Assembly (NCBI GenBank): GCA_964525185.1
Contig: CAZGFQ010000037.1
Location: forward strand, 1-19,606
Reading direction: 5' to 3'
Origin: JABHGY01 sp964525185
Lineage (GTDB): Bacteria; Fidelibacterota; Marinisomatia; Marinisomatales; UBA1611
DNA length: 19,606 bases
Shown: positions 10,219 through 19,577 of the stretch, in pieces
How positions within the stretch are numbered: position 1 is the first letter of the stretch
Layout of the letters: every line of letters begins with the position of its first letter
The notes under the pieces: model-generated
The model's input: the letters and a program-made list of their open reading frames with translations, nothing else
Database searches by the model: none
What the model was told of the DNA's origin: nothing
Position numbers and translations under genes: made by a program

Positions 10219-10224
10219 AGGAGG
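10219..10224 (+). promoter_or_regulatory. Strong Shine-Dalgarno for the YbbR-like gene
   Basis: AGGAGG with a 5-base spacer to the ATG at 10230. It is the best ribosome site in the window and stands out because most genes here have weak or no Shine-Dalgarno and depend on stop/start overlap. Confidence 0.75.
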
Positions 10225-10229
10225 CGCCA

Positions 10230-11207
10230 ATGAAGCTGAAAAAACCTACAGGAACCATCCCAAGTCAAAAACTCGTTCTTGGGCTAGGCTCTACGGGCTT
10301 AGCTATTTTACTGTGGCTTTTTGTTGTCAGTGGAAATGTGTATATCATGTCTTTTGAGATGCCGATAGAAGCACGTAACCTGAGTAAACAAAAAGCCCAC
10401 AGAGAAGAAGTTCCCCAAATTGCAACTGTTAGACTGAAAGGTCGTGGACTTGATTTATTTAAGGCTTCCATTCTAAAAAGATTTACACAATTCAAACTTG
10501 TATTAGATTTAGAAGGCATTTCAAACGAATATGAATTTGTGCTTAGTGATTACTTTGATAAATATCCACAAAAAGTCGTAATCCCTGATTCGTATAATTT
10601 ATTATTTGTAGAAGTTGTTTACCCAAACCGTATCCAAATAAGTTTGGATGATTATAATGTTAAAACGGTTCCAGTTAAATCGGATATATATATAAAGCCA
10701 TCACCAGGTTTTATTCAGGTGGGAGACATATCTCTTTTGCCATGGGAATTGCAAATTGCTGGTCCAAAGGAAGTTTTAGAAAATGTTCATTCTATCAATA
10801 CAATTCCTGATTCTATTCTTGGTGCAAGTTTACCACAGAATGGTTCCATACGATTAGAAAATATCGGATCATTAGTAGAATACTCCCAAAACAATGTATC
10901 CTACGTTGTAGACATTCAACAAATAAGCGAAAGAATTATTGTTGACATTCCAGTAGTTGTTTTAAATAAGCCTGAAAAAATTCGAGTTTTCCCATCTCCA
11001 CAAACGGTTGCACTAACCATTATTGGAGGCGTTCAGCGTATTGCAGATTTAACACATGAAGATATAAAAGTAACGATTGATTTTAATAATTGGTCCATTA
11101 GAAAACAGTTTTATGAACCAAAAGTTTCTTTGCCTGAAAATGTATTAGAATGGAGAGACTTATCTCCACGAAGCTTGGAACTGGGTGTCGCGAGGGAAGC
11201 AAGTTGA
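10230..11207 (+). CDS. YbbR-like domain protein (CdaR-like), single-pass membrane protein
   Basis: This 325-residue protein has one N-terminal transmembrane helix (about 14-36, 'LAILLWLFVVSGNVYI'), after which the chain is likely extracytoplasmic. The rest is beta-rich and repetitive. YbbR-like segments are visible around 'EMPIEARNL', 'VKTVPVKSDIYIKPSPGF' with 'LQIAGPKEVLENV', and 'IIVDIPVVVLNKPEKIRVFPSPQTVALTI' (the last beginning near residue 233). In Bacillota, YbbR proteins (CdaR) bind and regulate the diadenylate cyclase CdaA; here no cyclase gene is adjacent, so that partnership is only a possibility. Its TGA overlaps the TTG start of tsaD (TTGA, 11204-11207). Confidence 0.82.
   Translation: MKLKKPTGTIPSQKLVLGLGSTGLAILLWLFVVSGNVYIMSFEMPIEARNLSKQKAHREEVPQIATVRLKGRGLDLFKASILKRFTQFKLVLDLEGISNEYEFVLSDYFDKYPQKVVIPDSYNLLFVEVVYPNRIQISLDDYNVKTVPVKSDIYIKPSPGFIQVGDISLLPWELQIAGPKEVLENVHSINTIPDSILGASLPQNGSIRLENIGSLVEYSQNNVSYVVDIQQISERIIVDIPVVVLNKPEKIRVFPSPQTVALTIIGGVQRIADLTHEDIKVTIDFNNWSIRKQFYEPKVSLPENVLEWRDLSPRSLELGVAREAS
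11192..11197 (+). promoter_or_regulatory. Shine-Dalgarno fixing the TTG start of tsaD
   Basis: GAGGGA lies 6 bases before TTG 11204, inside the last codons of the YbbR-like gene. It supports TTG 11204 over the ATG at 11150. Confidence 0.65.
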
Positions 11208-12193
11208 TTACATTAGGAATTGAAACTTCTTGTGATGAAACCGCAGCAGCTATTTGCCAAGATGGAATAATAAAAGCAAGTGTTCTAAGTTCTCAATCAA
11301 TTCATAATCTATATGGCGGAGTAGTGCCTGAAGTGGCATCTAGAGAACATGAACGCTTATTAAATGCAATTGTATCTGAAGCATTGATTAAAGCTAAAAT
11401 AGAAAAAAATCAAATTAATGGAATTGCCGTAACTCATGGACCAGGATTAGCTGGCGCATTATTAACGGGTGTTAGTTTTGCTAAAGGATTTGGGCTAGGG
11501 TTAGATGTACCTATTATTCCAATTAATCACCTAGAGGCACATATTTATGCGAACTTTATGGCTGATCCGACGTTAGAATATCCGTTTGTTTGTCTTCTTG
11601 TATCAGGTGGGCATACCCAATTATGGCTCATTAAAGAATTAGGTCAATATTCTTTATTGGGTGAGACTAGGGATGATGCCGCGGGTGAAGCATTTGATAA
11701 AGGTGCACGAATTCTTGGTTTAGGATACCCAGGAGGACCAGAAATTGAAAAATTAGCAATGGGTGGAAGTATTGAAAAAGTTACATTCCCAAAAGCATTG
11801 ATGCAAAAAGGGTCACTCGAATTTAGTTTTAGTGGACTAAAGACATCTCTCCTGTATTATATGGATTCATTTAAAGAAGAAAAACAATTAACAAAGTCAG
11901 ATGTTGCGGCAAGTTATGAGCATGCAATTGTTTCTACATTAGTAGAAAAGGTAAAAAGAGCTGTATTTGAATCAGGAGTAAATACATGTGTTATTGCCGG
12001 GGGTGTTGCAGCAAATCAGTCATTAAGAAACCAATTAAAAACTACTTTAACGGATACAAAAATATTATTTCCTGATTTACATTTCTGTACAGATAATGCT
12101 GCAATGATTGCTTTCCTTGGTGAAATAAAATTTAATAATAATTTTAAAAATGATTTATCCTTTGCAATCTATCCAAATTTAAAATTAGCTTAG
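11204..12193 (+). CDS. tsaD: tRNA N6-adenosine threonylcarbamoyltransferase TsaD
   Basis: Transfers the threonylcarbamoyl group to A37 of ANN-decoding tRNAs (t6A), acting with TsaB and TsaE. The protein begins at the canonical N-terminus 'ITLGIETSCDETAAA'. Metal ligands are His109 and His113 in 'NHLEAH', and 'LLVSGGHTQL' and 'DDAAGEAFDKGARILGLGYPGG' follow. A late 'VIAGGVAANQSLR' completes the Gcp/Kae1 signature. I choose TTG 11204: the frame is open further back to an ATG at 11150, but those residues lie inside the YbbR-like gene and do not match TsaD. The TTG has a good Shine-Dalgarno and gives 329 residues, near the usual length. The stop at 12193 is immediately followed by the next ATG. 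Confidence 0.96.
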   Translation: MITLGIETSCDETAAAICQDGIIKASVLSSQSIHNLYGGVVPEVASREHERLLNAIVSEALIKAKIEKNQINGIAVTHGPGLAGALLTGVSFAKGFGLGLDVPIIPINHLEAHIYANFMADPTLEYPFVCLLVSGGHTQLWLIKELGQYSLLGETRDDAAGEAFDKGARILGLGYPGGPEIEKLAMGGSIEKVTFPKALMQKGSLEFSFSGLKTSLLYYMDSFKEEKQLTKSDVAASYEHAIVSTLVEKVKRAVFESGVNTCVIAGGVAANQSLRNQLKTTLTDTKILFPDLHFCTDNAAMIAFLGEIKFNNNFKNDLSFAIYPNLKLA

Positions 12194-14284
12194 ATGACTT
12201 TTTCGCTTTTAACTCCCGATATTTATTTCTGGGGTATAATAATATTAGCCACTTTAACCTTAGGGTGGGTGTATAGATTAATTTCTATTCATCGAGAAGT
12301 AAGAGCTCTCTTTTGGATAAGATTTGCGATATTTTCTCTATTAGTAATCCTTATTCTAAATCCAAAAGTAAAATATACTTATACTGAAACTCGGCCATTA
12401 ACATGGAATTTGTATATTGATAATTCTCTATCGATGGATTTTCACGGAAATCCAACGAAATCATCGCTTGAAACAGCCATTCAAGATTTAAAAAGAAATT
12501 TATCTGAGAAAGCATCAGATGTTCAAATCCATTATTTTTCAAACTCAATCCAAATTAGTGATAAGGGTAATCGAAGCTCTACAGATTTAGGCCTTGTTGT
12601 TAAGCATATTAAAGAAAGTGAACCCAAAGGATTAGCGGGTGCTATAATTGTTACGGATGGTCAGTCAACTCAAGGAATGCACCCAATCCAGTTAAGTCAC
12701 GAATTAGAAACACCCATATATTGTATTGGTGTAGGAGATTTATCCCCGATGGTAGACTTATCAATAGAATCTATACATTTTCCTCCAATTGCCATTATTA
12801 ATGAAGAAGTTGAAATGAAAATAGGGGTAAGTAGTTTTGGCAATATCGGGCAACGAATTGATGTAACCCTATTTCAAGATGGTAAATTAGTTGGCTCTAA
12901 GGTTTTGTCAGTTGATGGAGTAGGGAACACCCATGAAGTCATATTTAGAGTTAAACCATCCCAACTAGGAAACTTAAGTTATCAAGCAAAAGTATCTGTA
13001 CTTGAAGATGAAGTAAATATATTAAATAATCGACAATCAATGAGTCTAAAAGTATTGAAGTCAAAATACAGAATAGGCTTATTAACAGGTGCACCAAATT
13101 ATAATACTGGTATCCTTAAGGATGTACTTAATAAAAATCCAAGGTTTGAATTAGAACACTTTATTAATGTTAGGAATGGATTTAATCCGTCATTGAAATC
13201 TTTTTGGAAAACCCCCTACGATTTAATTATCCTTGACAATCATCCTATTGAAGAAAATGCGTTAGAATGGAAAAATCTATCTAAAATATTAGCAAAAAAG
13301 ATAATAGCACAAAAATCGTCTCTATTGTTTATTGCTGGTCCAGAATCGTCCAATGAATCGTTTCAATATTTATTACCTCTATTCAGTTCAAAACCTTACA
13401 CACATTTTTTGGAGGATGGAAGGGTAAATACTTGGACATTTACAGACACGATTCAATCTATCTTTCCATATGATTATAATTTATTTATGGATATGAAAGA
13501 TGTAGACCTTCCACCACTTATGTCTGGGATAGAAATTGATAGTGAAGGGCAAATCGTCTTAGCTCAATTCCAACTTCAAGATTTATCTATTCCAGTTCTT
13601 CTTTTAGGAGAAAATAGCGGTTTTAGACACGGTGTTTGGACAACTCCTGATTTATATTCATTGCATTATAAATTAATTGGAACGCAACGAGCTAATACCT
13701 TTCCAAAAATGTGGGATGGTATATTTTCCTGGCTAATGAAAACAGGTGGAGACCAACAATATTTCTTTCGATTAGATAAAAAATCATATCAACAAGGGGA
13801 ACAAATTGTTGTAACTGGAGTTGGAGGACAACAAAAAAATAGTTTACACAACGGTACAATTAGATTATATAAAGATGGAGAATGGGTAGAAGATAAACCA
13901 TTAAAATATGATTTAAAATCAAATGAGTTTCATGGAAAATATTGGACAACGTCTCCTGGAGATTATCAATATGATATTGTGCTAGAGAATGGCGCTAACC
14001 AACAGCTTGTTGGCCAAGGTTCCTATACAGTCCAAGAAAGTAAAATTGAGTTAAATAGAGTCTTTTTAAATCAGCCATTATTACAGGCATTATCTGAAAA
14101 TACAAAAGGAAAATATTTAAGGTGGAATGAAAAAAACCAAATTTATGATTATGTTAATTTCGAAGATATGAACGTGAAAAAAGTGAATAATTATATATTA
14201 AATGAAAATATTTTCTTGCTAGGTTTTATCCTCGTATTGTTGACGGTTGAATGGATTTTAAGACGGAAATTGGGTTTTTTATAA
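12194..14284 (+). CDS. Membrane-anchored VWA domain protein
   Basis: This 696-residue protein starts at the base after the tsaD stop. Two transmembrane helices (about 11-27 and 41-57) lead into a von Willebrand A domain (about 70-185) with an apparently complete metal-ion site: 'DNSLS' (76-80, DxSxS), Thr130 in 'SSTDLG', and Asp155 in 'VTDGQS'. A beta-sandwich stretch follows (about 188-290), then a Rossmann-like segment (about 293-400: 'YRIGLLTGAPNYNTGIL', 'YDLIILDNHP', 'LLFIAGPES') resembling class I glutamine-amidotransferase-like folds but with no catalytic Cys I can recognise. The C-terminus has one more helix (about 672-690). Similar large VWA membrane proteins occur in FCB and planctomycete genomes with no assigned function. 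A role in envelope assembly, as for Bat-type proteins, is only inference; no MoxR or BatA gene is present here. Confidence 0.75.
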   Translation: MTFSLLTPDIYFWGIIILATLTLGWVYRLISIHREVRALFWIRFAIFSLLVILILNPKVKYTYTETRPLTWNLYIDNSLSMDFHGNPTKSSLETAIQDLKRNLSEKASDVQIHYFSNSIQISDKGNRSSTDLGLVVKHIKESEPKGLAGAIIVTDGQSTQGMHPIQLSHELETPIYCIGVGDLSPMVDLSIESIHFPPIAIINEEVEMKIGVSSFGNIGQRIDVTLFQDGKLVGSKVLSVDGVGNTHEVIFRVKPSQLGNLSYQAKVSVLEDEVNILNNRQSMSLKVLKSKYRIGLLTGAPNYNTGILKDVLNKNPRFELEHFINVRNGFNPSLKSFWKTPYDLIILDNHPIEENALEWKNLSKILAKKIIAQKSSLLFIAGPESSNESFQYLLPLFSSKPYTHFLEDGRVNTWTFTDTIQSIFPYDYNLFMDMKDVDLPPLMSGIEIDSEGQIVLAQFQLQDLSIPVLLLGENSGFRHGVWTTPDLYSLHYKLIGTQRANTFPKMWDGIFSWLMKTGGDQQYFFRLDKKSYQQGEQIVVTGVGGQQKNSLHNGTIRLYKDGEWVEDKPLKYDLKSNEFHGKYWTTSPGDYQYDIVLENGANQQLVGQGSYTVQESKIELNRVFLNQPLLQALSENTKGKYLRWNEKNQIYDYVNFEDMNVKKVNNYILNENIFLLGFILVLLTVEWILRRKLGFL

Positions 14285-14333
14285 AACCATCGATTCAACA
14301 ATTATTAAACTTGAGTATGGAGAAAATATATAA

Positions 14334-15662
14334 ATGAAGAAAATTACTTTTATAGGGACAGGTTATGTAGGCTTAGTTTCAGGTGCTGGAGTTAGCGATT
14401 TTGGACATAATGTTATTTGTGCCGATATTGCATCAGAAAAAATTAACCAATTAAAGAAGGGCGAAATACCAATATATGAACCGGGTCTTGGAAATTTAGT
14501 TGAGCGAAATGTTAACGCAGGCAGATTGTCCTTTACTACAGAAGTTGATAAAGCCATTCAAAATGCGGATGTTGTTTTTATTGCTGTGGGTACTCCGCAA
14601 GGTGCAAATGGAGATGCAGATCTATCAGCTGTATATAAAGTAGCAGAAACAATCGGGAAAAACTTAAATGGCTATAAGGTGATTTGTACAAAAAGCACAG
14701 TTCCAATTGGGACAGGGGAAAAAATCACAGAAATAATGAATCAACATAAAGATGAAAATAGTCAATTTGATTATGTTTCTAATCCAGAATTCTTGAGAGA
14801 AGGGTCTGCTGTTAAAGACTTTTTATGGCCAGATCGCGTTGTACTTGGGGCATCATCTGGTAAAGCATTTGAGTTTATGATGGATGTATATCGTCCATTA
14901 TTTATTAATGAAACGCCCATTGTAAAAACATCAATCCAAACAGCTGAAATGATTAAATATGCAAGTAATGCATTTCTAGCATTAAAAATAAGTTACATTA
15001 ATGAAATTGCAAATTTATGCGATGAAGTAGATGCGGATATTCATGAAGTTGCAAAAGCAATGGGGAGTGACGGACGCATAAGTCCTAAATTTTTACATCC
15101 AGGTCCCGGTTATGGTGGATCTTGTTTCCCGAAAGATACAAATGCGCTTGCATCATTGGCGAAACATAAAGGGTTAACACTTAAAACGGTTGAAGGCGCC
15201 ATTAAAGCAAATCAATATCAAAAAGAACGAATGGTCTTAAAATTAACCAAATTATTCAATGGAGATATATCAGGAAAAACGATTGCAATACTTGGGCTGG
15301 CATTTAAACAGGAAACGGATGATATTAGAGATTCTGCAGCTATAGATATGATTCAATCATTGTTGAATTCAAAAGCAGAGATAAAGGCTTATGATCCCAT
15401 TGCCAATAATAATATGGCGCAATTATTTCCAAATGTAAAATACTGTACAAATTGGGAAAATGCTGTCAAAGATTCTGACGCAACCGTTATTTTGACGGAA
15501 TGGAGAGAATTTCGCGGCATGGATTTAAATAAAGTTAAAGAATTGATGAATGAACCTGTTATTTTAGACACAAGGAATATATTATCAATTAAAGAGTTAA
15601 ATAGACTTGGGTTTAAGTTTGAAAATGTGGGTAGAAAAGGGATTAAGAAAGATGCTCATTGA
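14334..15662 (+). CDS. ugd: UDP-glucose 6-dehydrogenase
   Basis: Oxidises UDP-glucose to UDP-glucuronate with two NAD+, supplying acidic sugar for surface polysaccharide. The NAD-binding motif 'GTGYVGLVSG' (residues 8-17), 'GTPQGANGDADLS', 'STVPIGTG' and the active-site Cys264 in 'GYGGSCFPKDT' are all present in a 442-residue protein of normal length. The 'GTPQ' loop fits UDP-glucose enzymes better than the UDP-GlcNAc/ManNAc dehydrogenases WbpA/WecC. GGAG at 14319-14322 lies 11 bases before the ATG. The start follows a 49-base gap after the VWA gene, and the TGA overlaps rfbC by 11 bases. Confidence 0.93.
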   Translation: MKKITFIGTGYVGLVSGAGVSDFGHNVICADIASEKINQLKKGEIPIYEPGLGNLVERNVNAGRLSFTTEVDKAIQNADVVFIAVGTPQGANGDADLSAVYKVAETIGKNLNGYKVICTKSTVPIGTGEKITEIMNQHKDENSQFDYVSNPEFLREGSAVKDFLWPDRVVLGASSGKAFEFMMDVYRPLFINETPIVKTSIQTAEMIKYASNAFLALKISYINEIANLCDEVDADIHEVAKAMGSDGRISPKFLHPGPGYGGSCFPKDTNALASLAKHKGLTLKTVEGAIKANQYQKERMVLKLTKLFNGDISGKTIAILGLAFKQETDDIRDSAAIDMIQSLLNSKAEIKAYDPIANNNMAQLFPNVKYCTNWENAVKDSDATVILTEWREFRGMDLNKVKELMNEPVILDTRNILSIKELNRLGFKFENVGRKGIKKDAH

Positions 15663-16209
15663 GCCGCAAACTATTACTGACATTTTACTTATTACTCCTG
15701 ATATCCACCAAGATAAAAGAGGATATTTTTTAGAGTCATATCATTTATTAAAATATTCTGATGAAGGATTCAATGCTACATTTGTCCAAGATAATGAAGC
15801 ATTTTCAGAAAAAAATGTAGTGAGAGGATTACATTATCAATTAAAGTATCCACAAGGGAAATTAATTCGATGTATTCAAGGTACTATTTTGGATGTTGCG
15901 GTTGATATAAGAGAATATTCTGAAACCTATGGGCAATATGTGAGTAATAAATTAACATCAGAAAAAAAAGAAATGATGTATGTTCCAGAAGGATTTGCTC
16001 ATGGATATTCCGTCTTATCTGATGAAGCAATCATTCAATATAAGTGCACAGATTATTACCACCCAGAAGATGAATATGGAATAAAATGGAATGATCCAGA
16101 CTTGGGAATTGAATGGAGAATCAACAATCCAATCGTTTCAGAAAAAGATAATTCGTTACCTTTTTTAAAAAATATAAATAATTCATTTGCTCCAAAGAAA
16201 GGTATATAA
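15652..16209 (+). CDS. rfbC: dTDP-4-dehydrorhamnose 3,5-epimerase
   Basis: RmlC/RfbC, a cupin enzyme that epimerises C3 and C5 of dTDP-4-keto-6-deoxyglucose on the way to dTDP-L-rhamnose. The catalytic His61 is in 'VVRGLHYQ', His117 in 'GFAHGY', and Tyr130 in 'IIQYKCTDYY'. I start it at ATG 15652 (185 residues, the family length) because the residues encoded between an upstream ATG at 15607 and this point are the end of ugd read in another frame. It overlaps ugd by 11 bases and abuts rfbB with no gap, so the three genes form one unit. Some family members are 3- or 5-epimerases for other dTDP sugars. Confidence 0.93.
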   Translation: MLIEPQTITDILLITPDIHQDKRGYFLESYHLLKYSDEGFNATFVQDNEAFSEKNVVRGLHYQLKYPQGKLIRCIQGTILDVAVDIREYSETYGQYVSNKLTSEKKEMMYVPEGFAHGYSVLSDEAIIQYKCTDYYHPEDEYGIKWNDPDLGIEWRINNPIVSEKDNSLPFLKNINNSFAPKKGI

Positions 16210-17268
16210 ATGAAAGTCTATTTTGTTACAGGTGGATGTGGATTTATAGGTTCAAATTTTATTCATCATTTATTAGAAAAAAATATTGCAGACACCATCA
16301 TTAATTTGGATAAAATGACGTATGCTGGAAATAGCGAGAATTTAAAAAATTATGATACGGACTCAAGATATCATTTTGTAAAAGGGGATATTTGTCAAAA
16401 AGAAACTATTATTTCAATATTAGAAAAATATAGTCCTGATGTTGTTGTCCACTTTGCAGCAGAGAGCCATGTGGATAGATCCATTGATGGTCCTGAAGCA
16501 TTTATCCAAACGAATGTGGTTGGAACGTTGAATATGCTTCATGAATCTTATAGGTGGGCAAGTCGTATTGGTAAAATTGAAGATGAACATTTTAGATTTA
16601 TACATGTTTCTACGGATGAAGTTTATGGCAGTTTAGGTGATTCTGGAAAATTTCTGGAATCAACCCCTTATGATCCAAGTTCACCATACTCTGCTTCGAA
16701 AGCGAGTTCTGATCATTTGGCTAGAGCTTGGTTTCGAACATATGGATTCCCAGTATTAATCACAAATTGTTCAAATAACTATGGGCCATATCAATTCCCT
16801 GAAAAATTAATTCCGCTTATGATTATAAATGCCTTATCAGGGAAGCCACTTCCGGTATATGGTGATGGATTAAATGTTAGAGATTGGTTATTTGTCCGTG
16901 ATCATTGCGATGCAATTCAATCTGTTATTGATAATGGTCAGTTAGGGGATACATACAACATTGGTGGAAATAATGAAATTACAAATATTGAAATTGTTGA
17001 AACTATTTGTACTATTTTGGATCAAGAAATACCATCCAAATCTGGTGACTCTTATAAAGAATTAATAACATTTGTTCCCGATAGACCAGGGCACGACTTT
17101 AGATATGCCATTGATGCTACAAAGATTAAAAAAGAGTGTGGTTGGACCCCAAAAGAAAATTTTGAATCAGGTATAAGAAAATCTATTCAATGGTATCTGG
17201 AAAACCAATCTTGGTGGAAAAATATCCAAGAGAAAAAATATAGACAAGAACGATTAGGAAAAATATAA
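16210..17268 (+). CDS. rfbB: dTDP-glucose 4,6-dehydratase
   Basis: RmlB/RfbB, an extended short-chain dehydrogenase that converts dTDP-glucose to dTDP-4-keto-6-deoxyglucose. The NAD motif is 'GGCGFIGSNF' (residues 8-17). The dehydratase triad Thr135-Asp136-Glu137 sits in 'VSTDEVYG', and Tyr160/Lys164 in 'YSASK'. The end 'YRQERLG' is characteristic of RmlB, and 352 residues is standard. It starts at the base after the rfbC stop. RmlA and RmlD, needed before and after RmlB/RmlC for rhamnose, are not in the window; they may lie elsewhere, or the product may feed another deoxysugar. Its stop is 13 bases from the stop of the convergent aminotransferase gene. Confidence 0.96.
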   Translation: MKVYFVTGGCGFIGSNFIHHLLEKNIADTIINLDKMTYAGNSENLKNYDTDSRYHFVKGDICQKETIISILEKYSPDVVVHFAAESHVDRSIDGPEAFIQTNVVGTLNMLHESYRWASRIGKIEDEHFRFIHVSTDEVYGSLGDSGKFLESTPYDPSSPYSASKASSDHLARAWFRTYGFPVLITNCSNNYGPYQFPEKLIPLMIINALSGKPLPVYGDGLNVRDWLFVRDHCDAIQSVIDNGQLGDTYNIGGNNEITNIEIVETICTILDQEIPSKSGDSYKELITFVPDRPGHDFRYAIDATKIKKECGWTPKENFESGIRKSIQWYLENQSWWKNIQEKKYRQERLGKI

Positions 17269-17281
17269 TATTCTATATCGT

Positions 17282-18403
<1,122 letters not shown>

Positions 18404-18436
18404 GAGTAATCTCGTTTTTCAAAAATATTTTATTAG

Positions 18437-18445
18437 ATTATAACA
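18437..18445 (-). promoter_or_regulatory. Possible extended -10 promoter before the aminotransferase gene
   Basis: On the minus strand TGTTATAAT fits TGnTATAAT exactly, 33 bases upstream of the ATG at 18403, in the 50-base gap after the dehydrogenase gene. There is no clear -35. It could allow separate expression of the aminotransferase, but may be chance. Confidence 0.25.
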
Positions 18446-18453
18446 ACCGGTAA

Positions 18454-19428
18454 TCACTGGTCGCTTAGTTGATTGCTCGCTTCGACTAATATTTTAGTTA
18501 CATCTACGGCATGGTTGCCATTAGCTATTTCCAATTTATCACCGTTTAAATGGCGAGTAAAATATTCCAATTCCTCAGTGAGAGGCATGGATTTATCATA
18601 TTCTATCAAATCAACGGGTCCATCAATTTTTTCAGGGATTTTTTCAATTATTTCATATTTCTTTTTATATAACTTCAGTGGTTTTCCTTCTGCTGAATCT
18701 TCAAATGTAAGCATGCCATCAGAGCCGATCACGACGAGTCGATGTTCTTTAAACGGATGAATCCAACTTACAAAAATATGTCCTTTAACATTATTAGGGT
18801 ATTCAAGCATTGTTAAAGTAGAATCATGAATCCCTTCTTGCAGAAAGGTATTTCCATGAGCTTTTATAGAAGTCGGGAAAGCATCATCTGTTAAATATTG
18901 AAATATAGAAATGTCATGAGGTGCCAAACTCCAAAATACATTCTCTTCGGTCCTTACCTGCCCCAAGTTTAAACGATTACTGTATATGTATTGGAGGCGA
19001 CCAATTAATCCTTCTTTAATGAGTTTTTTTATTTTAATGATTGCTGGGTGAAATAAAAGAACATGCCCAACCATTAGATTAACTTGATTCTCTTCAGCTA
19101 AATTAACTAATTCTTGAGCGTGAGCAATATCCAATGTGAGTGGCTTTTCAACTAAAACATGTTTTTTTGCTTTAATGATTTTTCGGGCAATTTCAAAATG
19201 GGTTTCAGCAGGGGTAGCAACAGTGAATCCTTTCAAATTCTGATTGAGTAATGCTTCATCTAATGATGTATACATTTTTACATTCGGATACTCTTGAGAA
19301 AACCGATCTAAAACCTCAACGTTTGATTCAACAATGGCGCCAAGTTTATTTAACCCATTGAGAGTTCGAATATGGTTTTTACCCCAATACCCAGCACCAA
19401 TGACGCATACATTATTTGATATTTCCAT
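18454..19428 (-). CDS. Gfo/Idh/MocA family nucleotide-sugar dehydrogenase
   Basis: NAD-dependent oxidoreductase of 324 residues. The Rossmann motif is 'VIGAGYWGKNHIRTL' near the N-terminus, followed by 'VATPAETHFEIA' and the active-site 'VEKPLTLD' with its Lys-Pro. The second domain contains 'WSLAPHDISIF', whose His is a usual catalytic residue. This pattern is close to WlbA/WbpB and GnnA, which oxidise C3 of UDP-N-acetyl sugars so that a DegT enzyme can aminate it, and the next gene is such an enzyme. Substrate assignment is inference. AAGGA with a 7-base spacer precedes the ATG at 19428. The gene lies divergently from the possible plus-strand gene at the window edge. Confidence 0.88.
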   Translation of the reverse strand: MEISNNVCVIGAGYWGKNHIRTLNGLNKLGAIVESNVEVLDRFSQEYPNVKMYTSLDEALLNQNLKGFTVATPAETHFEIARKIIKAKKHVLVEKPLTLDIAHAQELVNLAEENQVNLMVGHVLLFHPAIIKIKKLIKEGLIGRLQYIYSNRLNLGQVRTEENVFWSLAPHDISIFQYLTDDAFPTSIKAHGNTFLQEGIHDSTLTMLEYPNNVKGHIFVSWIHPFKEHRLVVIGSDGMLTFEDSAEGKPLKLYKKKYEIIEKIPEKIDGPVDLIEYDKSMPLTEELEYFTRHLNGDKLEIANGNHAVDVTKILVEASNQLSDQ

Positions 19429-19561
19429 TTTTTGAATCCTTTTAAAGTTTTTTAAGTCTTATTTATTAGAGAGAATAGCAAAGTTTGATTTTTGTATTTC
19501 TTATTGGAATTTTAGTCTACGAAGTGTTTTTGGTTTGGTCTTATTTCTGAATGGAATTTAT

Positions 19562-19569
19562 AAAGGAGT
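19562..19569 (+). promoter_or_regulatory. Shine-Dalgarno near the right edge
   Basis: AAAGGAGT lies 8 bases before a TTG at 19578. It supports a gene start running out of the window. Confidence 0.5.
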
Positions 19570-19577
19570 AATAGAAA

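Noticed and set aside
15607..15651. Longer N-terminus for RfbC
   Set aside because: It is the end of ugd read in another frame; ATG 15652 gives the normal 185 residues.
17269..17281. Bidirectional terminator between the convergent genes
   Set aside because: Only 13 bases separate the stops and I see no stem there; any terminator would have to lie inside the coding ends.
18446..18461. Hairpin ACCGGT/ACTGGT at the end of the Gfo/Idh gene as a terminator
   Set aside because: Only six pairs with one wobble and no U-tract on the minus strand; it also spans the stop codon.
18473..18760. Plus-strand 95-residue open frame opposite the Gfo/Idh gene
   Set aside because: It is a mirror frame of a clear conserved gene, with no ribosome site or recognisable motif.
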